Origin: Terrisporobacter petrolearius | GTDB taxonomy: Bacteria > Bacillota > Clostridia > Peptostreptococcales > Peptostreptococcaceae | Direction: 5' to 3' (one strand) | DNA: 64,000 nucleotides | NCBI RefSeq assembly: GCF_032598785.1 | Contig: NZ_CP102984.1 | Shown: one piece after another, positions 35,689 to 44,400 of the stretch | Layout: every line of letters begins with the position of its first letter | How positions within the stretch are numbered: the stretch's first letter is position 1 | The notes under the pieces: model-generated | Seen by the model: only the letters and a program-made list of their open reading frames with translations | Told to the model about the DNA's origin: nothing | Database searches by the model: none | Translations under genes and position numbers: made by a program

Positions 35689-36264
35689 TTATCTATTTTC
35701 TTCAAATATAATCTCTGAAGAATATTTTTTTTCAGAATCTAAACGTAGTTTATAAAAAAACTGTAGCCACTCTGGCTGTATGTCTACTTCATCTGCTAAT
35801 TTTCTAAGTGTTCTTTTACCTATACGTCTATCCATTATAGCAAACATTCTAATTATTGGATTTTCAGATGCAATACTTTTTTCAATAGGTAATCCTTTAT
35901 ACTCTCTAATTGCTTCAGTAACATCGCAAATATCAAAATCTCCATTATTTATTGACATCTCTATAAATTTATCTTCAATAACTTTGTTTTCTTCTTCATA
36001 TAAATATCCATCACCAGTCCATTCTCTATCTGGCACATCAAGCGCTACTTTAGTCCTACATTCCAATTTGTAATATCCCTTTACATAGTATGCAAATGGA
36101 TTTGCTTTAGCATATTCATTTTTATCAACTCTAACACAAAACCTTCCATAGTCATCATGTGCGTCACGATAATGTGTCAAAAAATAATGAACACGACCTC
36201 TCAAACTTTCACACAAAAACTCTTCTTCTAATTCTTTTTTTAACCCACTCCATGATTTCCCCAT
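35689..36264 (-). CDS. SF0329 family protein
   Basis: 191 residues, soluble. The pattern LCESLRGRVHYFLTHYRDAH, DDYGRFCVRVDKNE and RMFAIMDRRIGKRTLRKLAD fits what I remember of the SF0329 family, which has no known function. The ATG follows AAGGAGA. It stands alone. Confidence 0.65.
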   Translation of the reverse strand: MGKSWSGLKKELEEEFLCESLRGRVHYFLTHYRDAHDDYGRFCVRVDKNEYAKANPFAYYVKGYYKLECRTKVALDVPDREWTGDGYLYEEENKVIEDKFIEMSINNGDFDICDVTEAIREYKGLPIEKSIASENPIIRMFAIMDRRIGKRTLRKLADEVDIQPEWLQFFYKLRLDSEKKYSSEIIFEENR

Positions 36265-36436
36265 ATATATCTCCTTTTATAGATCTCATTTAATTAACTT
36301 TTGTTTATATAATAATAACTCAAATTCTTACCTCGTATCAAGTTATACCAACTATATATTCTAATAGGTTTTAAATATATTAACATATAATATTAAGTGA
36401 AATACTTACTTATGAGGAATTGTTAAAAATCTAAAA

Positions 36437-36463
36437 AGGGGGGCACATTTTTGTGCACCCCCT
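36437..36463 (-). terminator. GGGGGG-CACA hairpin, copy 1 of 3
   Basis: AGGGGGGCACA, loop, TGTGCACCCCCT form an almost perfect stem next to the stop at 36469. Close relatives lie at 40129-40156 and 47926-47959. Confidence 0.78.
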
Positions 36464-36468
36464 CTCAC

Positions 36469-36651
36469 TTACTTAGTATAATTTAAAAATCTATCTATTA
36501 TTACAGCAATTGTAATCCCTATAAAATAGCTTATTAAGTCCATCCATAAGAAACCATGTCCAAGTACTAAAGCTCCAATAGTAGTTTTGCGTATGGCATT
36601 TATCCACATTTTCATTTCACAATAACTTGAACTAATAACCAAAATTAGCAT
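36469..36651 (-). CDS. Small membrane protein, unknown function
   Basis: 60 residues. The second half, KTTIGALVLGHGFLWMDLIS then YFIGITIAVIIDRFLNYTK, has two membrane segments. The first ATG has a weak ribosome binding site (AGCAAGGATG); an inner ATG (MKMWINAIRKT) is another possibility. The sequence looks protein-like, possibly the C-terminal part of a longer ancestor. Confidence 0.5.
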   Translation of the reverse strand: MLILVISSSYCEMKMWINAIRKTTIGALVLGHGFLWMDLISYFIGITIAVIIDRFLNYTK

Positions 36652-36685
36652 CCTTGCTTGTTATATAGTTCTGTTATTATTCTAA

Positions 36686-37255
36686 CTAAGATTCATTCTT
36701 TTGAGATATTTTTTGTGTTGTTATTTTGTCTATTTCTTTCTTAAGCTCTTTTAAGTAAGGAGAAAATCCCACCTTATCTGCACCATAAGTAAGCTGCAAG
36801 TCATATTCTAATGGAATCCAAGTACTAATATCCGCCTCGTTATGCTGAATAACTGCCTCTAAATTATCTAAAGCTTTGTAAATCTTAGCTTCATCAGTCT
36901 TACGTTCATTCATTTCCTTTAGAAGTTCTGTGAATTCTTCACGGTAAGGACTCGGGAAACTTGCAATCCATTTGAAGAATACCTCATCCTCTTTTTCACT
37001 ATCTTCTTGTTTTTTCTCAAAAGCAGGAATATCGCCAGTAAAGGCTTCTCCTAAATCATGAATCAAACACATACGAATTACCTTGTCCATATCGATGTCT
37101 GGAAATTCGTCACGCATTAATAATGCCATTAATGCAATACGCCAGCTATGTTCTGCCACACTTTCATGGCGTCCACTGGATGTCCATGAATGTCTAGTAT
37201 TGCATTTCAGTTTTTCTGCTACTGTTAATATTTCTAGAAACGTTGTTGTATTCAT
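36686..37255 (-). CDS. HD domain hydrolase (YfbR/YGK1-like)
   Basis: 189 residues. HD-domain metal ligands are in RHESVAEHSWRIALMALLMR and CLIHDLGEAFTGDIPAFEKK. The family includes 5'-deoxynucleotidases. The ATG follows GGGGGGAAC. The first ~17 codons and the upstream region are duplicated at 38091-38316, where the gene is truncated. Confidence 0.85.
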   Translation of the reverse strand: MNTTTFLEILTVAEKLKCNTRHSWTSSGRHESVAEHSWRIALMALLMRDEFPDIDMDKVIRMCLIHDLGEAFTGDIPAFEKKQEDSEKEDEVFFKWIASFPSPYREEFTELLKEMNERKTDEAKIYKALDNLEAVIQHNEADISTWIPLEYDLQLTYGADKVGFSPYLKELKKEIDKITTQKISQKNES

Positions 37256-37339
37256 AGAAAGTTCCCCCCTAGAATTTTTATTTACAAGACTTACATAACT
37301 TCATATATATAATATCATACTATAGTCTTTTGATTAAAT

Positions 37340-37373
37340 AAAAAGCCCTTCATCTAGCAAAGACAAGAGCCAA
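37340..37373 (-). terminator. Terminator upstream of the HD gene
   Basis: GGCTCTT pairs with AAGGGCT, followed by TTTTTATTT on the minus strand. Present in both copies of the duplicated block. Confidence 0.6.
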
Positions 37374-37394
37374 TTTCTTAAGTTTACTTTGGTA

Positions 37395-37408
37395 TATAAG
37401 CGTTAACG
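37395..37408. promoter_or_regulatory. cre-like site, copy 1
   Basis: TATAAGCGTTAACG matches 12 of 14 positions of the CcpA consensus TGWAARCGYTWNCW. The same site with one change is in copy 2 at 38943-38956. Confidence 0.4.
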
Positions 37409-37475
37409 TCTTCTTTTGATAACATTGCAGATTTTTAAAAATGCTATAATAAAAATAAGTACGTTATTGTTATAT

Positions 37476-37781
37476 ATTAGAAATTAGTATATATAATATA
37501 AAGTTTAACAAAAACTATACCTTATAGCTAAAACATTAAAACTTCTAAGATATCGTTATTTTATAGTTGTAATAGTTAAAAAAGTGCAACAATCCAAAAA
37601 AAATAACAAAAATTTAATATGTGCCACTTTGAAGATAAATTCGGGTGGTTAATTTTATAGAAATATATGGTATGGAAGGAGAGTGTTTTAAAAATGATAC
37701 AGACCTTTGGGGTAACATATGGTTTAAAAAAAGGAAAATTGACAGTATATAACAAAAAGATAATTATTACAATATTTTCCT
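37476..37781. other. Gene-poor stretch
   Basis: A plus-strand frame of 32 codons at 37694-37792 (MIQTFGVTYGLKKGKLTVYN) has GGAGAG 12 nt upstream but overlaps the convergent gene. I consider it doubtful. Nothing else was seen. Confidence 0.35.
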
Positions 37782-38087
37782 TTATTTTTTAATGGACTCA
37801 ATATATTTATTAAATCTATGAGGAATTAAATCAAATAACAAACCAAGAATAATAAAAGTTATTAATATAGTTACATATACTATTCCACCTTCGATATCTT
37901 TATTTATAGATATCGTAATTAACGGCACTACAAAAAATTCATATAATCTTCGATATAAGATATTTTCAGGAATAGATTCTTTTTTACAGCTATTACAATG
38001 TATAATATTTTTATATTTTTTAGATAGTAAAATATCATAAATTTCAAAGTTTTTATTGCAATTAGGACATTTTATAAGTGATTTCAT
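37782..38087 (-). CDS. cxxc_20_cxxc family membrane protein
   Basis: 101 residues. CPNC at residues 7-10 and CNSC are separated by exactly 20 residues, the hallmark of the CxxC-20-CxxC (TIGR04104-type) group. Two membrane helices follow. It binds zinc by inference. The gene starts 4 bp after the stop of the truncated HD copy, and AAGGAGAG of the remnant serves as its ribosome binding site. Confidence 0.8.
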   Translation of the reverse strand: MKSLIKCPNCNKNFEIYDILLSKKYKNIIHCNSCKKESIPENILYRRLYEFFVVPLITISINKDIEGGIVYVTILITFIILGLLFDLIPHRFNKYIESIKK

Positions 38088-38090
38088 ATA

Positions 38091-38183
38091 TTACATGCTC
38101 TCCTTCGTTTTTACTTCATTATACTTATTTACTTCTAGTTTTTCTGCTACTGTTAATATTTCTAGAAATGTTGCTGTATTCAT
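38091..38183 (-). pseudogene. Truncated copy of the HD hydrolase gene
   Basis: MNTATFLEILTVAEKLEVNK then YNEVKTKESM and a stop. The first 16 codons match the HD gene (MNTTTFLEILTVAEKLK); after that the sequence is unrelated and ends in the ribosome binding site of the next gene. Confidence 0.8.
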
Positions 38184-38316
38184 AGAAAGTTCCCCCCTAG
38201 AATTTTTATTTACAAGACTTAAATAACTTCATATATATAATATCATACTATAGTCTTTTGATTAAATAAAAAGGCCCTTCATCTAGCAAAGACAAGAGCC
38301 AATTTCTTAAGTATAT
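38131..38316. repeat. Duplicated block, copy 2, left part
   Basis: Nearly identical to 37204-37388. It carries the HD gene 5' end, the GGGGGGAAC ribosome binding site and the terminator, here at 38268-38303 directly after the VanZ gene. Confidence 0.85.
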
Positions 38317-38347
38317 TCTTTATGGATAGTTATAATTTTCTTGAGCA

Positions 38348-38875
38348 TCAGGAATCAATTGTAATGTATCCTTTATCTTGAAGTTTAAATACTAAAAAAG
38401 CAAGTAAACATCCAATTACCATTCCTGAAGTATTCATTAGTATATCTTCTAGTTGTACAAATCTTCCAGTAAACAATTGTAATACTTCAATAGATATGGA
38501 AATGAAAAATCCCATAAAGACCCCAGTTGCAAATTTTTTAAATACCATAATGGTAAAAAATCCAAATGGAATAAATAATATAATATTTAATATTGTAGCC
38601 AGTGATAATCCATCTGATAAAATATTTAAATCAATGTATGATCTAAATGAATGAACACTAAAATTGCCCTCAACTATACTTCCAATTATACCTGTTATGT
38701 TCAAAATGGCCAATAACATAAGTAACCATAAAAATTCACATAAAATTTCTACGGAGTTCCACTCTTTTTTTATTTTAAGTACATATTTTATGTATAAAAA
38801 GTAAGGCGAGAATATAATAAGGGCTAAGGGTATAACTATTATAAACTCTGATATTCCTCTAATTAAGAAATTCAT
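38348..38875 (-). CDS. VanZ family protein
   Basis: 175 residues with five membrane helices. The conserved end of VanZ-like proteins is visible: LFIPFGFFTIMVFKKFATGV, then ISIEVLQLFTGRFVQLEDIL and NTSGMVIGCLLAFLVF. VanZ itself gives low-level teicoplanin resistance, but most VanZ-like proteins have no known role. The ATG follows GGAGGTG. It lies inside the duplicated block, with a terminator downstream. Confidence 0.88.
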   Translation of the reverse strand: MNFLIRGISEFIIVIPLALIIFSPYFLYIKYVLKIKKEWNSVEILCEFLWLLMLLAILNITGIIGSIVEGNFSVHSFRSYIDLNILSDGLSLATILNIILFIPFGFFTIMVFKKFATGVFMGFFISISIEVLQLFTGRFVQLEDILMNTSGMVIGCLLAFLVFKLQDKGYITIDS

Positions 38876-38927
38876 ACATACACCTCCATAGAGTTAATAT
38901 ACTATGTGGACATATAATTACCTTTTT

Positions 38928-39025
38928 AAGTTTCCTTTGGTATATAAGCGTTTACGTCCTCTTTTGATAACATTGCAGATTTAAAAGAATGCTATAATAA
39001 AAACAAGTACACAATTGTTATATAT
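38928..39025. repeat. Duplicated block, copy 2, right part (regulatory region)
   Basis: Matches 37378-37475. It contains the cre-like site TATAAGCGTTTACG at 38943-38956 and a TATAAT box on the plus strand near 38993, upstream of the plus-strand gene at 39088. Confidence 0.75.
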
Positions 39026-39087
39026 TTTAAATCAAAATATTGTATTAAATTTAAGTCATATAAATATTTATATTTGGAGGGAATAAT

Positions 39088-39399
39088 GTGAAAAAAAAGA
39101 AAATTGGAATAGGTTCACTTTCTTTATTATTATTTATTGTTGGTTGTTTATTTAGTTTTACGTTTGATAATCTCCGTATAGGAGATAATATCTTAACTTA
39201 TATTGGTCTAAAAGCATGGTCTAATGGCAATAGTGGAACTCATTATACAATATTTTATTCTCTATTATTTTTTATTCCATCATTAATTTTGGGTTATAAA
39301 TTTAATGAGGACTTGGGCTCAAAAGTTGGTAAAATACTATCTACGATTATGGTAACAATTATAGTCGTAAATTCCTTGTTATTTACTTCTGTTTTCTAA
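39088..39399 (+). CDS. Membrane protein, unknown function (GTG start)
   Basis: 103 residues, GTG start behind GGAGGG. Hydrophobic segments at about 8-25, 50-70 and 83-101. The loop NLRIGDNILTYIGLKAWSNG lies outside or inside depending on topology. Divergent from VanZ, sharing the upstream region with the cre-like site. Family not recognised. Confidence 0.65.
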   Translation: MKKKKIGIGSLSLLLFIVGCLFSFTFDNLRIGDNILTYIGLKAWSNGNSGTHYTIFYSLLFFIPSLILGYKFNEDLGSKVGKILSTIMVTIIVVNSLLFTSVF

Positions 39400-39425
39400 A
39401 TCACAATTTTAATATATTACGAATT

Positions 39426-39458
39426 AAAAAATCCAATATGTCAACTATTGGATTTTTT
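39426..39458. terminator. Bidirectional terminator
   Basis: AAAAAATCCAATA and TATTGGATTTTTT between the convergent genes ending at 39399 and 39468. Confidence 0.88.
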
Positions 39459-39467
39459 CATATTAAT

Positions 39468-40004
39468 TTATATATTTACTCTTTTATATTTGTTTGTAAG
39501 ATTTTTTATATATAAAGACCTTAAACTATCAATAACTTCACTTTCCATATCTTTTTTTCTTATTAAGGTTGCCTTATTAGCATTTAAATAAGTTATAAAA
39601 TAATCCTTAGACTCAAATACTTCATAAAATTGAGCATATTTAACTTTTATCTCTCCTTCAAATACTTTACTTTTTACTATTAAAAAATCTTCGTAAAAGT
39701 CTAATACTTCTTCTGAATCCAATGACCCTGTTTTATCAGTTTTTATTATTCGTCTAAATTTCATTTCGATTTTTAATATAGTAGCTAAAATTGCTACAAT
39801 CATTAATATAATCCAATAATATATAAATCCTATTAAATCAAATTGATTTTCACTATAAAAAATTAGACCAGATATAATAGCAGTAAATAAAACCATAACT
39901 ATAATCATCATTTTGCTTTTTAAAAGTGTTGATATGTATAAAAACTTATGGTAATCTTCCTTTGCCATAGTGGTTTTCACTGTAAATAATTTGCTATAAT
40001 TCAT
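39468..40004 (-). CDS. YcxB-like family membrane protein
   Basis: 178 residues: N-terminal soluble strand, two membrane helices at about 32-50 and 57-78, and a C-terminal YcxB-like domain (FYEDFLIVKSKVFEGEIKVK then YAQFYEVFESKDYFITYLNA). Same length and plan as the gene at 13190, but low identity. The ATG follows AAGGGGG. Function unknown. Confidence 0.72.
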   Translation of the reverse strand: MNYSKLFTVKTTMAKEDYHKFLYISTLLKSKMMIIVMVLFTAIISGLIFYSENQFDLIGFIYYWIILMIVAILATILKIEMKFRRIIKTDKTGSLDSEEVLDFYEDFLIVKSKVFEGEIKVKYAQFYEVFESKDYFITYLNANKATLIRKKDMESEVIDSLRSLYIKNLTNKYKRVNI

Positions 40005-40128
40005 GTTTTCCCCCTTTTAGCTTAAATATATAATAGATTATAATTCAAATGGAAAATATAGTAAATAATTATATCTGTAAACAAAACCATATATAACATG
40101 GATTGATGTAATTATTCTAAAGATCTAA

Positions 40129-40156
40129 AGGGGGGCACATTTTTGTGCACCCCCCT
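40129..40156. terminator. GGGGGG-CACA hairpin, copy 2 of 3
   Basis: AGGGGGGCACA pairs with TGTGCACCCCCCT. It lies about 80 bp after the Abi gene. Confidence 0.75.
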
Positions 40157-40236
40157 ACTATTGTATTATTAATTATATTTATTTTTAGTAGTATAGCCCC
40201 TGCCATCACATCAAATAGCTAATTTTTAAACCTTAT

Positions 40237-41184
40237 CTAGTCTTTGCTAATATCTAACCAATTTTCAACAAATCCCATTTCTTTATAAACATCATTTATA
40301 CTTATGACTTTTAACTCTTTTCTTAAATTAAATATCTCATTATTTATTTCTATAATCATTTTTGTAAAATCTTTATTTGAAAGAAGTAGCTTTAAGCTGA
40401 TAACTACAGATAATAAATCCTTTGTACCTTGAGCTAATTTACCATTTTCTTTTTCTATTGAAAGCTTTTTGTGAATATCATTTGCTCTTATTTCTGCAGA
40501 TGATTTAAAATTATATAATCGTTCACCATGTGCACATTTATTTCTACAATATGTAAGATTTTTTAATATATTGACTAATTCTGCATCAGTTAGTTTAAAC
40601 TCCTTAGAAATGCTTTGTTTATCTGTTTGCTTCATTAATGAATAAAATTTACTTATAGTACCTAGTGGCAATATATTTACTAATACCCATAAAGGTACAT
40701 ATCCATATTCTATCATATAATGTTTTATTGACTCATGCTTGTCTACTTGTTTTGCAATTATACCTTGTACCCCTGTTATTAAGTCCATAACATATTTTAT
40801 ACTTTTAGCATCACCTTGTTTATAATGAAAATTATCCATTTTCATGTAATTATCATGTCCATACTTTTGTGAAAATTTATACGCTATAATTGCTTTTATA
40901 GTATTTTCAACTCTTAATATCCTCTTAAGAATGATTGATTTTAATTCAAAATCAAATTCATATAATGCTTTTATTTCTGAAAACTCAGCTTTGTCTTTAT
41001 ATATTTCATCTGTTGTTGATGTTTTTCTTGTTTCTAAAAATAAATCCTTGTATCCATTTATAATATTATAATAATTTTCTTTTTCTAAATATCTTTTTGT
41101 TGATTCATCAGTAGAAAAACATAATCCTCTACTTTTCAAAATTTCTAATTGTTCATCAATTGTTTTAAATTCTTTTTGCTCCAT
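40237..41184 (-). CDS. Abi family (AbiF/AbiD type) HEPN protein, probable RNase toxin
   Basis: 315 residues. The family signature begins at FKTIDEQLEILKSRGLCFST and continues YYNIINGYKDLFL, ILRVENTIKAIIAYKFSQKY and PLWVLVNILPLGTISKFYSL. The HEPN nuclease motif RNKCAH (RxxxxH) lies in CRNKCAHGERLYN. Such proteins stop growth of phage-infected cells by cutting RNA. The ATG at 41184 follows AAAGGAAT. Two tandem RNA hairpins lie 44 bp upstream, an arrangement like a toxin with an RNA antitoxin. Intact by eye. Confidence 0.88.
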   Translation of the reverse strand: MEQKEFKTIDEQLEILKSRGLCFSTDESTKRYLEKENYYNIINGYKDLFLETRKTSTTDEIYKDKAEFSEIKALYEFDFELKSIILKRILRVENTIKAIIAYKFSQKYGHDNYMKMDNFHYKQGDAKSIKYVMDLITGVQGIIAKQVDKHESIKHYMIEYGYVPLWVLVNILPLGTISKFYSLMKQTDKQSISKEFKLTDAELVNILKNLTYCRNKCAHGERLYNFKSSAEIRANDIHKKLSIEKENGKLAQGTKDLLSVVISLKLLLSNKDFTKMIIEINNEIFNLRKELKVISINDVYKEMGFVENWLDISKD

Positions 41185-41222
41185 AATAATTCCTTTCAAC
41201 ATCAGATATTTCTAGTTACAAT

Positions 41223-41355
41223 AAAAAGGCCCTGGTCCTCGAAGGTTTCCAGAGCTCTAATCTATCATAATTGTATTTATAATATAACATTTTTAATATT
41301 AAGTGTCAATAAATAATTTTGGCCCCAGGCCTCGAAGGTTTCTGGAGCTCTAATC
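41223..41355 (-). ncRNA. Tandem-hairpin RNA upstream of the Abi/HEPN gene, candidate RNA antitoxin
   Basis: Two 35-bp units (41228-41262 and 41321-41355, 93-bp period). Read on the minus strand, each folds as GCUC-U/C-G/A-G paired to the GGGC side, around a constant AAACCUUCGAGG core. The units differ at five positions, and four of these make two compensatory base-pair changes. The promoter-distal unit is followed by TTTTT, giving a terminator ahead of the protein gene. A TATAAT box ends one base before the first unit. Confidence 0.8.
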
Positions 41356-41361
41356 ATTATA
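41356..41361 (-). promoter_or_regulatory. -10 box of the tandem-hairpin RNA
   Basis: TATAAT on the minus strand directly abuts the first 35-bp unit, so transcription would start at or just inside its stem. No good -35 box at 17 bp was seen; a TTGAAC lies further upstream. Confidence 0.55.
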
Positions 41362-41487
41362 ATATATTTAGTTGTATTATAAATTATGTTCAATAGTTTG
41401 TAAATTATTAGTAAATTCTTGAAATAAATAGCCAATAACCACACATCCAAGTATAATTATGAAGCACTTTGGTGACTCAGTTCATAA

Positions 41488-44400
41488 CTATTGTGTTAAA
41501 CATAAACCTTTACGACTAATTTTATATACTCCTTCTTCCTCATTAAATTCTGATATCCATTTTCTATTTACACACTTGCTTAAAAATTCTCTATTTACTT
41601 CATTAATTTCAAACCTAGGTCTACCATTAGTAAATATCTTTTCGTACTCAATTAATCCTATACATTTTATAGCTACTTGTGTTTCTGTTTTAGATAGCTT
41701 ATCTAAAGAATTATTTAAAAGTTGTAATTTTATATCATTTACCATATTATCCTTCTTCAATATCTCTATAAGTAAATCATAATTAATGTCAATTTTATCT
41801 TCAATAATTATATTAATGTGCTCTTCACATATATTCACTATAGTATTTTTTATTAAATTGCCAAAATTCATATAATTCGCTATTAGATATATAAGATCTG
41901 ATTTATCAAAATTATTACCGATTATGAAATTTTTGATACTATCATTGCATTCTATCTGTGATATAGATATTTGTCCTTCAAAATTAGAAATAAGTTCTAT
42001 TTTAAAATCATCATCTATATTTGAAGATAATAAAGTTATTAACTCATCTTTTTTAACTTTAGGTAAATCTTCAATCTGATCTATGTATTTTTCAATACTT
42101 TTTTCAATAAAAATTATAAATAATTTATTATAATTTGATTGTAAAAATTCTATATTTTGAGATGTAACTTCAAATTTATCTAATTTAACTAACACTTCTA
42201 ACCTTTCTTCTGATAGTTCTTGTATTTCTTGAGTTGGAGCAGGATATATATAATTAAGTTCTTCTAATATTTTTTTATAATTTTCTATTTGTATATCTTC
42301 ACAACGTGCTATTGATTCAAATATTTTTTGAGAACTACCCTGCCCAAATGTTTGGTCTATATATGTTTGAGAGAATTCAAAGTTGATTCTATCGCTGTTA
42401 ATAAAATTTATTAACGTTTCATCTAATGTATTATCCATATAAAAATAATAACTAAGAATATTTTCTATAGAGTACTTAATTTTTCTGTTTTGTAATACAT
42501 ATCCCCATAGTTCCCTATTTTCTATATCTTTAAGTAGTGTCAACTCTGTATCCAATAACATTATGTATTCCTTTATTTTAGTTAGATCAATATCATTGTT
42601 ATTTATTAATTTTAATGCAGCTTCTTGTGTATCTAATATTTTATCTTCACAGTTATTAATTATCATTTCTATGTAATTTTGAATGTTTTCATTTACATAT
42701 TCTAAAAGTTTTGAATTTGGATTTTCCAATAGAAGAGAATAGTTCTTATTTTTTATATCATCTTCATTTTCAACGTTAAAAATATATTTTAGAATTAAAG
42801 CTATATTTTCTTTATTAATCTTGTACAACTTGTTATTATAAACTGACTCAAATAATCCTTTATTAGATTCTTCAAACTCTAAAATCTCAAACTTAATATT
42901 CAAACCTATAAATTCTTCTGTAAGTTTTTCCACATTAGGTTCTTCTATATTTAAAAACAACCTATCTGATGATATGGTATTTGATAGAAATCCCTCTTTA
43001 TTAATATTTTCTATATCAATTCCATCAGAGTAATAAAGTGTTTGTAATATACACTCTTTCATATCTTTGTATGTAAATTCTGAACTAAAATTAATTTCTT
43101 CTAAAAATGTAATCCAATATTTATTAGTTGTTTTTATATATGTAGCTAAATCCTTTGTGAAATTAAAGTATCCTTGCATAAACTTAAACTGTCTACTCTC
43201 TCTTAATTGATTCATAAATCTATCTAAATATTTTTTATTCTCATGTTGAGATTGTAAAAGGTATTCAAATAAATTAAAGTTTAAGGTTTCTATTTCATCA
43301 AAATCTACTTCTTTAAGTCTAGACAATACTAATTTGGGATTTTCTATATTATAAGTCCATTCTTTAGCTTTTTTATCTGTTACACTACGTAAAAATATTT
43401 TATCATTTCTTGATAAGCTATTAGGATAAAAATATGTCATATAATCTGTATATGTTTCATCAATATAACCATTTCTAATTAAATATTTTATTAGATCAAA
43501 ATATTGACTTGATTTAATTTCATTGAAGTCATTAATTTCACCTATAAAATTTTTATAATTTACATCAAAAATTTCATTAATATTTTCTCTTGTTATAACC
43601 TCACTTAATTTCTTATAATTTAATATTACTTTTTCATCATTTAAAATACTAATTCTATCTTTTATTTCGTAATGCTTATTGCTTTGTATTAGTTCAAAGT
43701 TTTTCTTTCTCTCAACATACTGTGGATTATTACTGTTTACAGTCAATTCTCCATAGTAATTCTTATTTCCATATATTAAATCTAATTCTCCTATATTATT
43801 AATATGTTCCTTTTCACAATCATTAAATTTATCTTCTAGTTCTTGTATCTTAATATTTATTTTATCTATTTCTTCTTTTATTAATTCATCTCTACTTTCA
43901 AATATTGTTGATACAAAACCTATATTAATCTGTGTATCGCTAAAATCACGTGGAAATATATTTTTATATACAATCATTGCTAGCAACTTATTATAATCTT
44001 GCTCTGTTGTTCCAATTCTATTGTAATAAATTACAAATTCATTATAAATATTCTTCAAGATTCTCATATCATCAACATATAGAGATATGCCTTGTAAAAA
44101 ATGTTCATCAAACTTATCAAATATACTACCTGCTTTAAGGTGCGCTATAAATTGATTATATGAATTTGAGCTATCTATAACAGGTACTATAGGCATAATA
44201 AAATCAAAAAACTTAGTTCTATCTTTAGATATAAAAATATCATCTCTAACTAAATAGAAGAATCTTAATACTTCTTTATGACTTCTCACTCTTTTAGAAT
44301 TAACTAGTATATTTATTTCTCTTAGTCGTTGAAATATTTCATTTAGATTATATCTATCTATATCCTCAAAAACAATAACGTCTGCATTACAATTTTCAAA

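Larger units (their letters stand above)
37204..37475. repeat. Duplicated block, copy 1 (HD gene 5' end, terminator, regulatory piece)
   Basis: 37204-37388 matches 38131-38316 at well over 95%, and the adjoining 37378-37475 matches 38928-39025 at about 85-90%. In copy 2 the VanZ gene lies between the two parts. Here they are directly joined, so VanZ was deleted from this copy or inserted in the other. Confidence 0.85.

Noticed and set aside
37694..37792. 32-codon plus-strand frame MIQTFGVTYGLKKGKLTVYN...
   Set aside because: The ribosome binding site is too far, the frame ends inside a convergent gene and nothing supports conservation.
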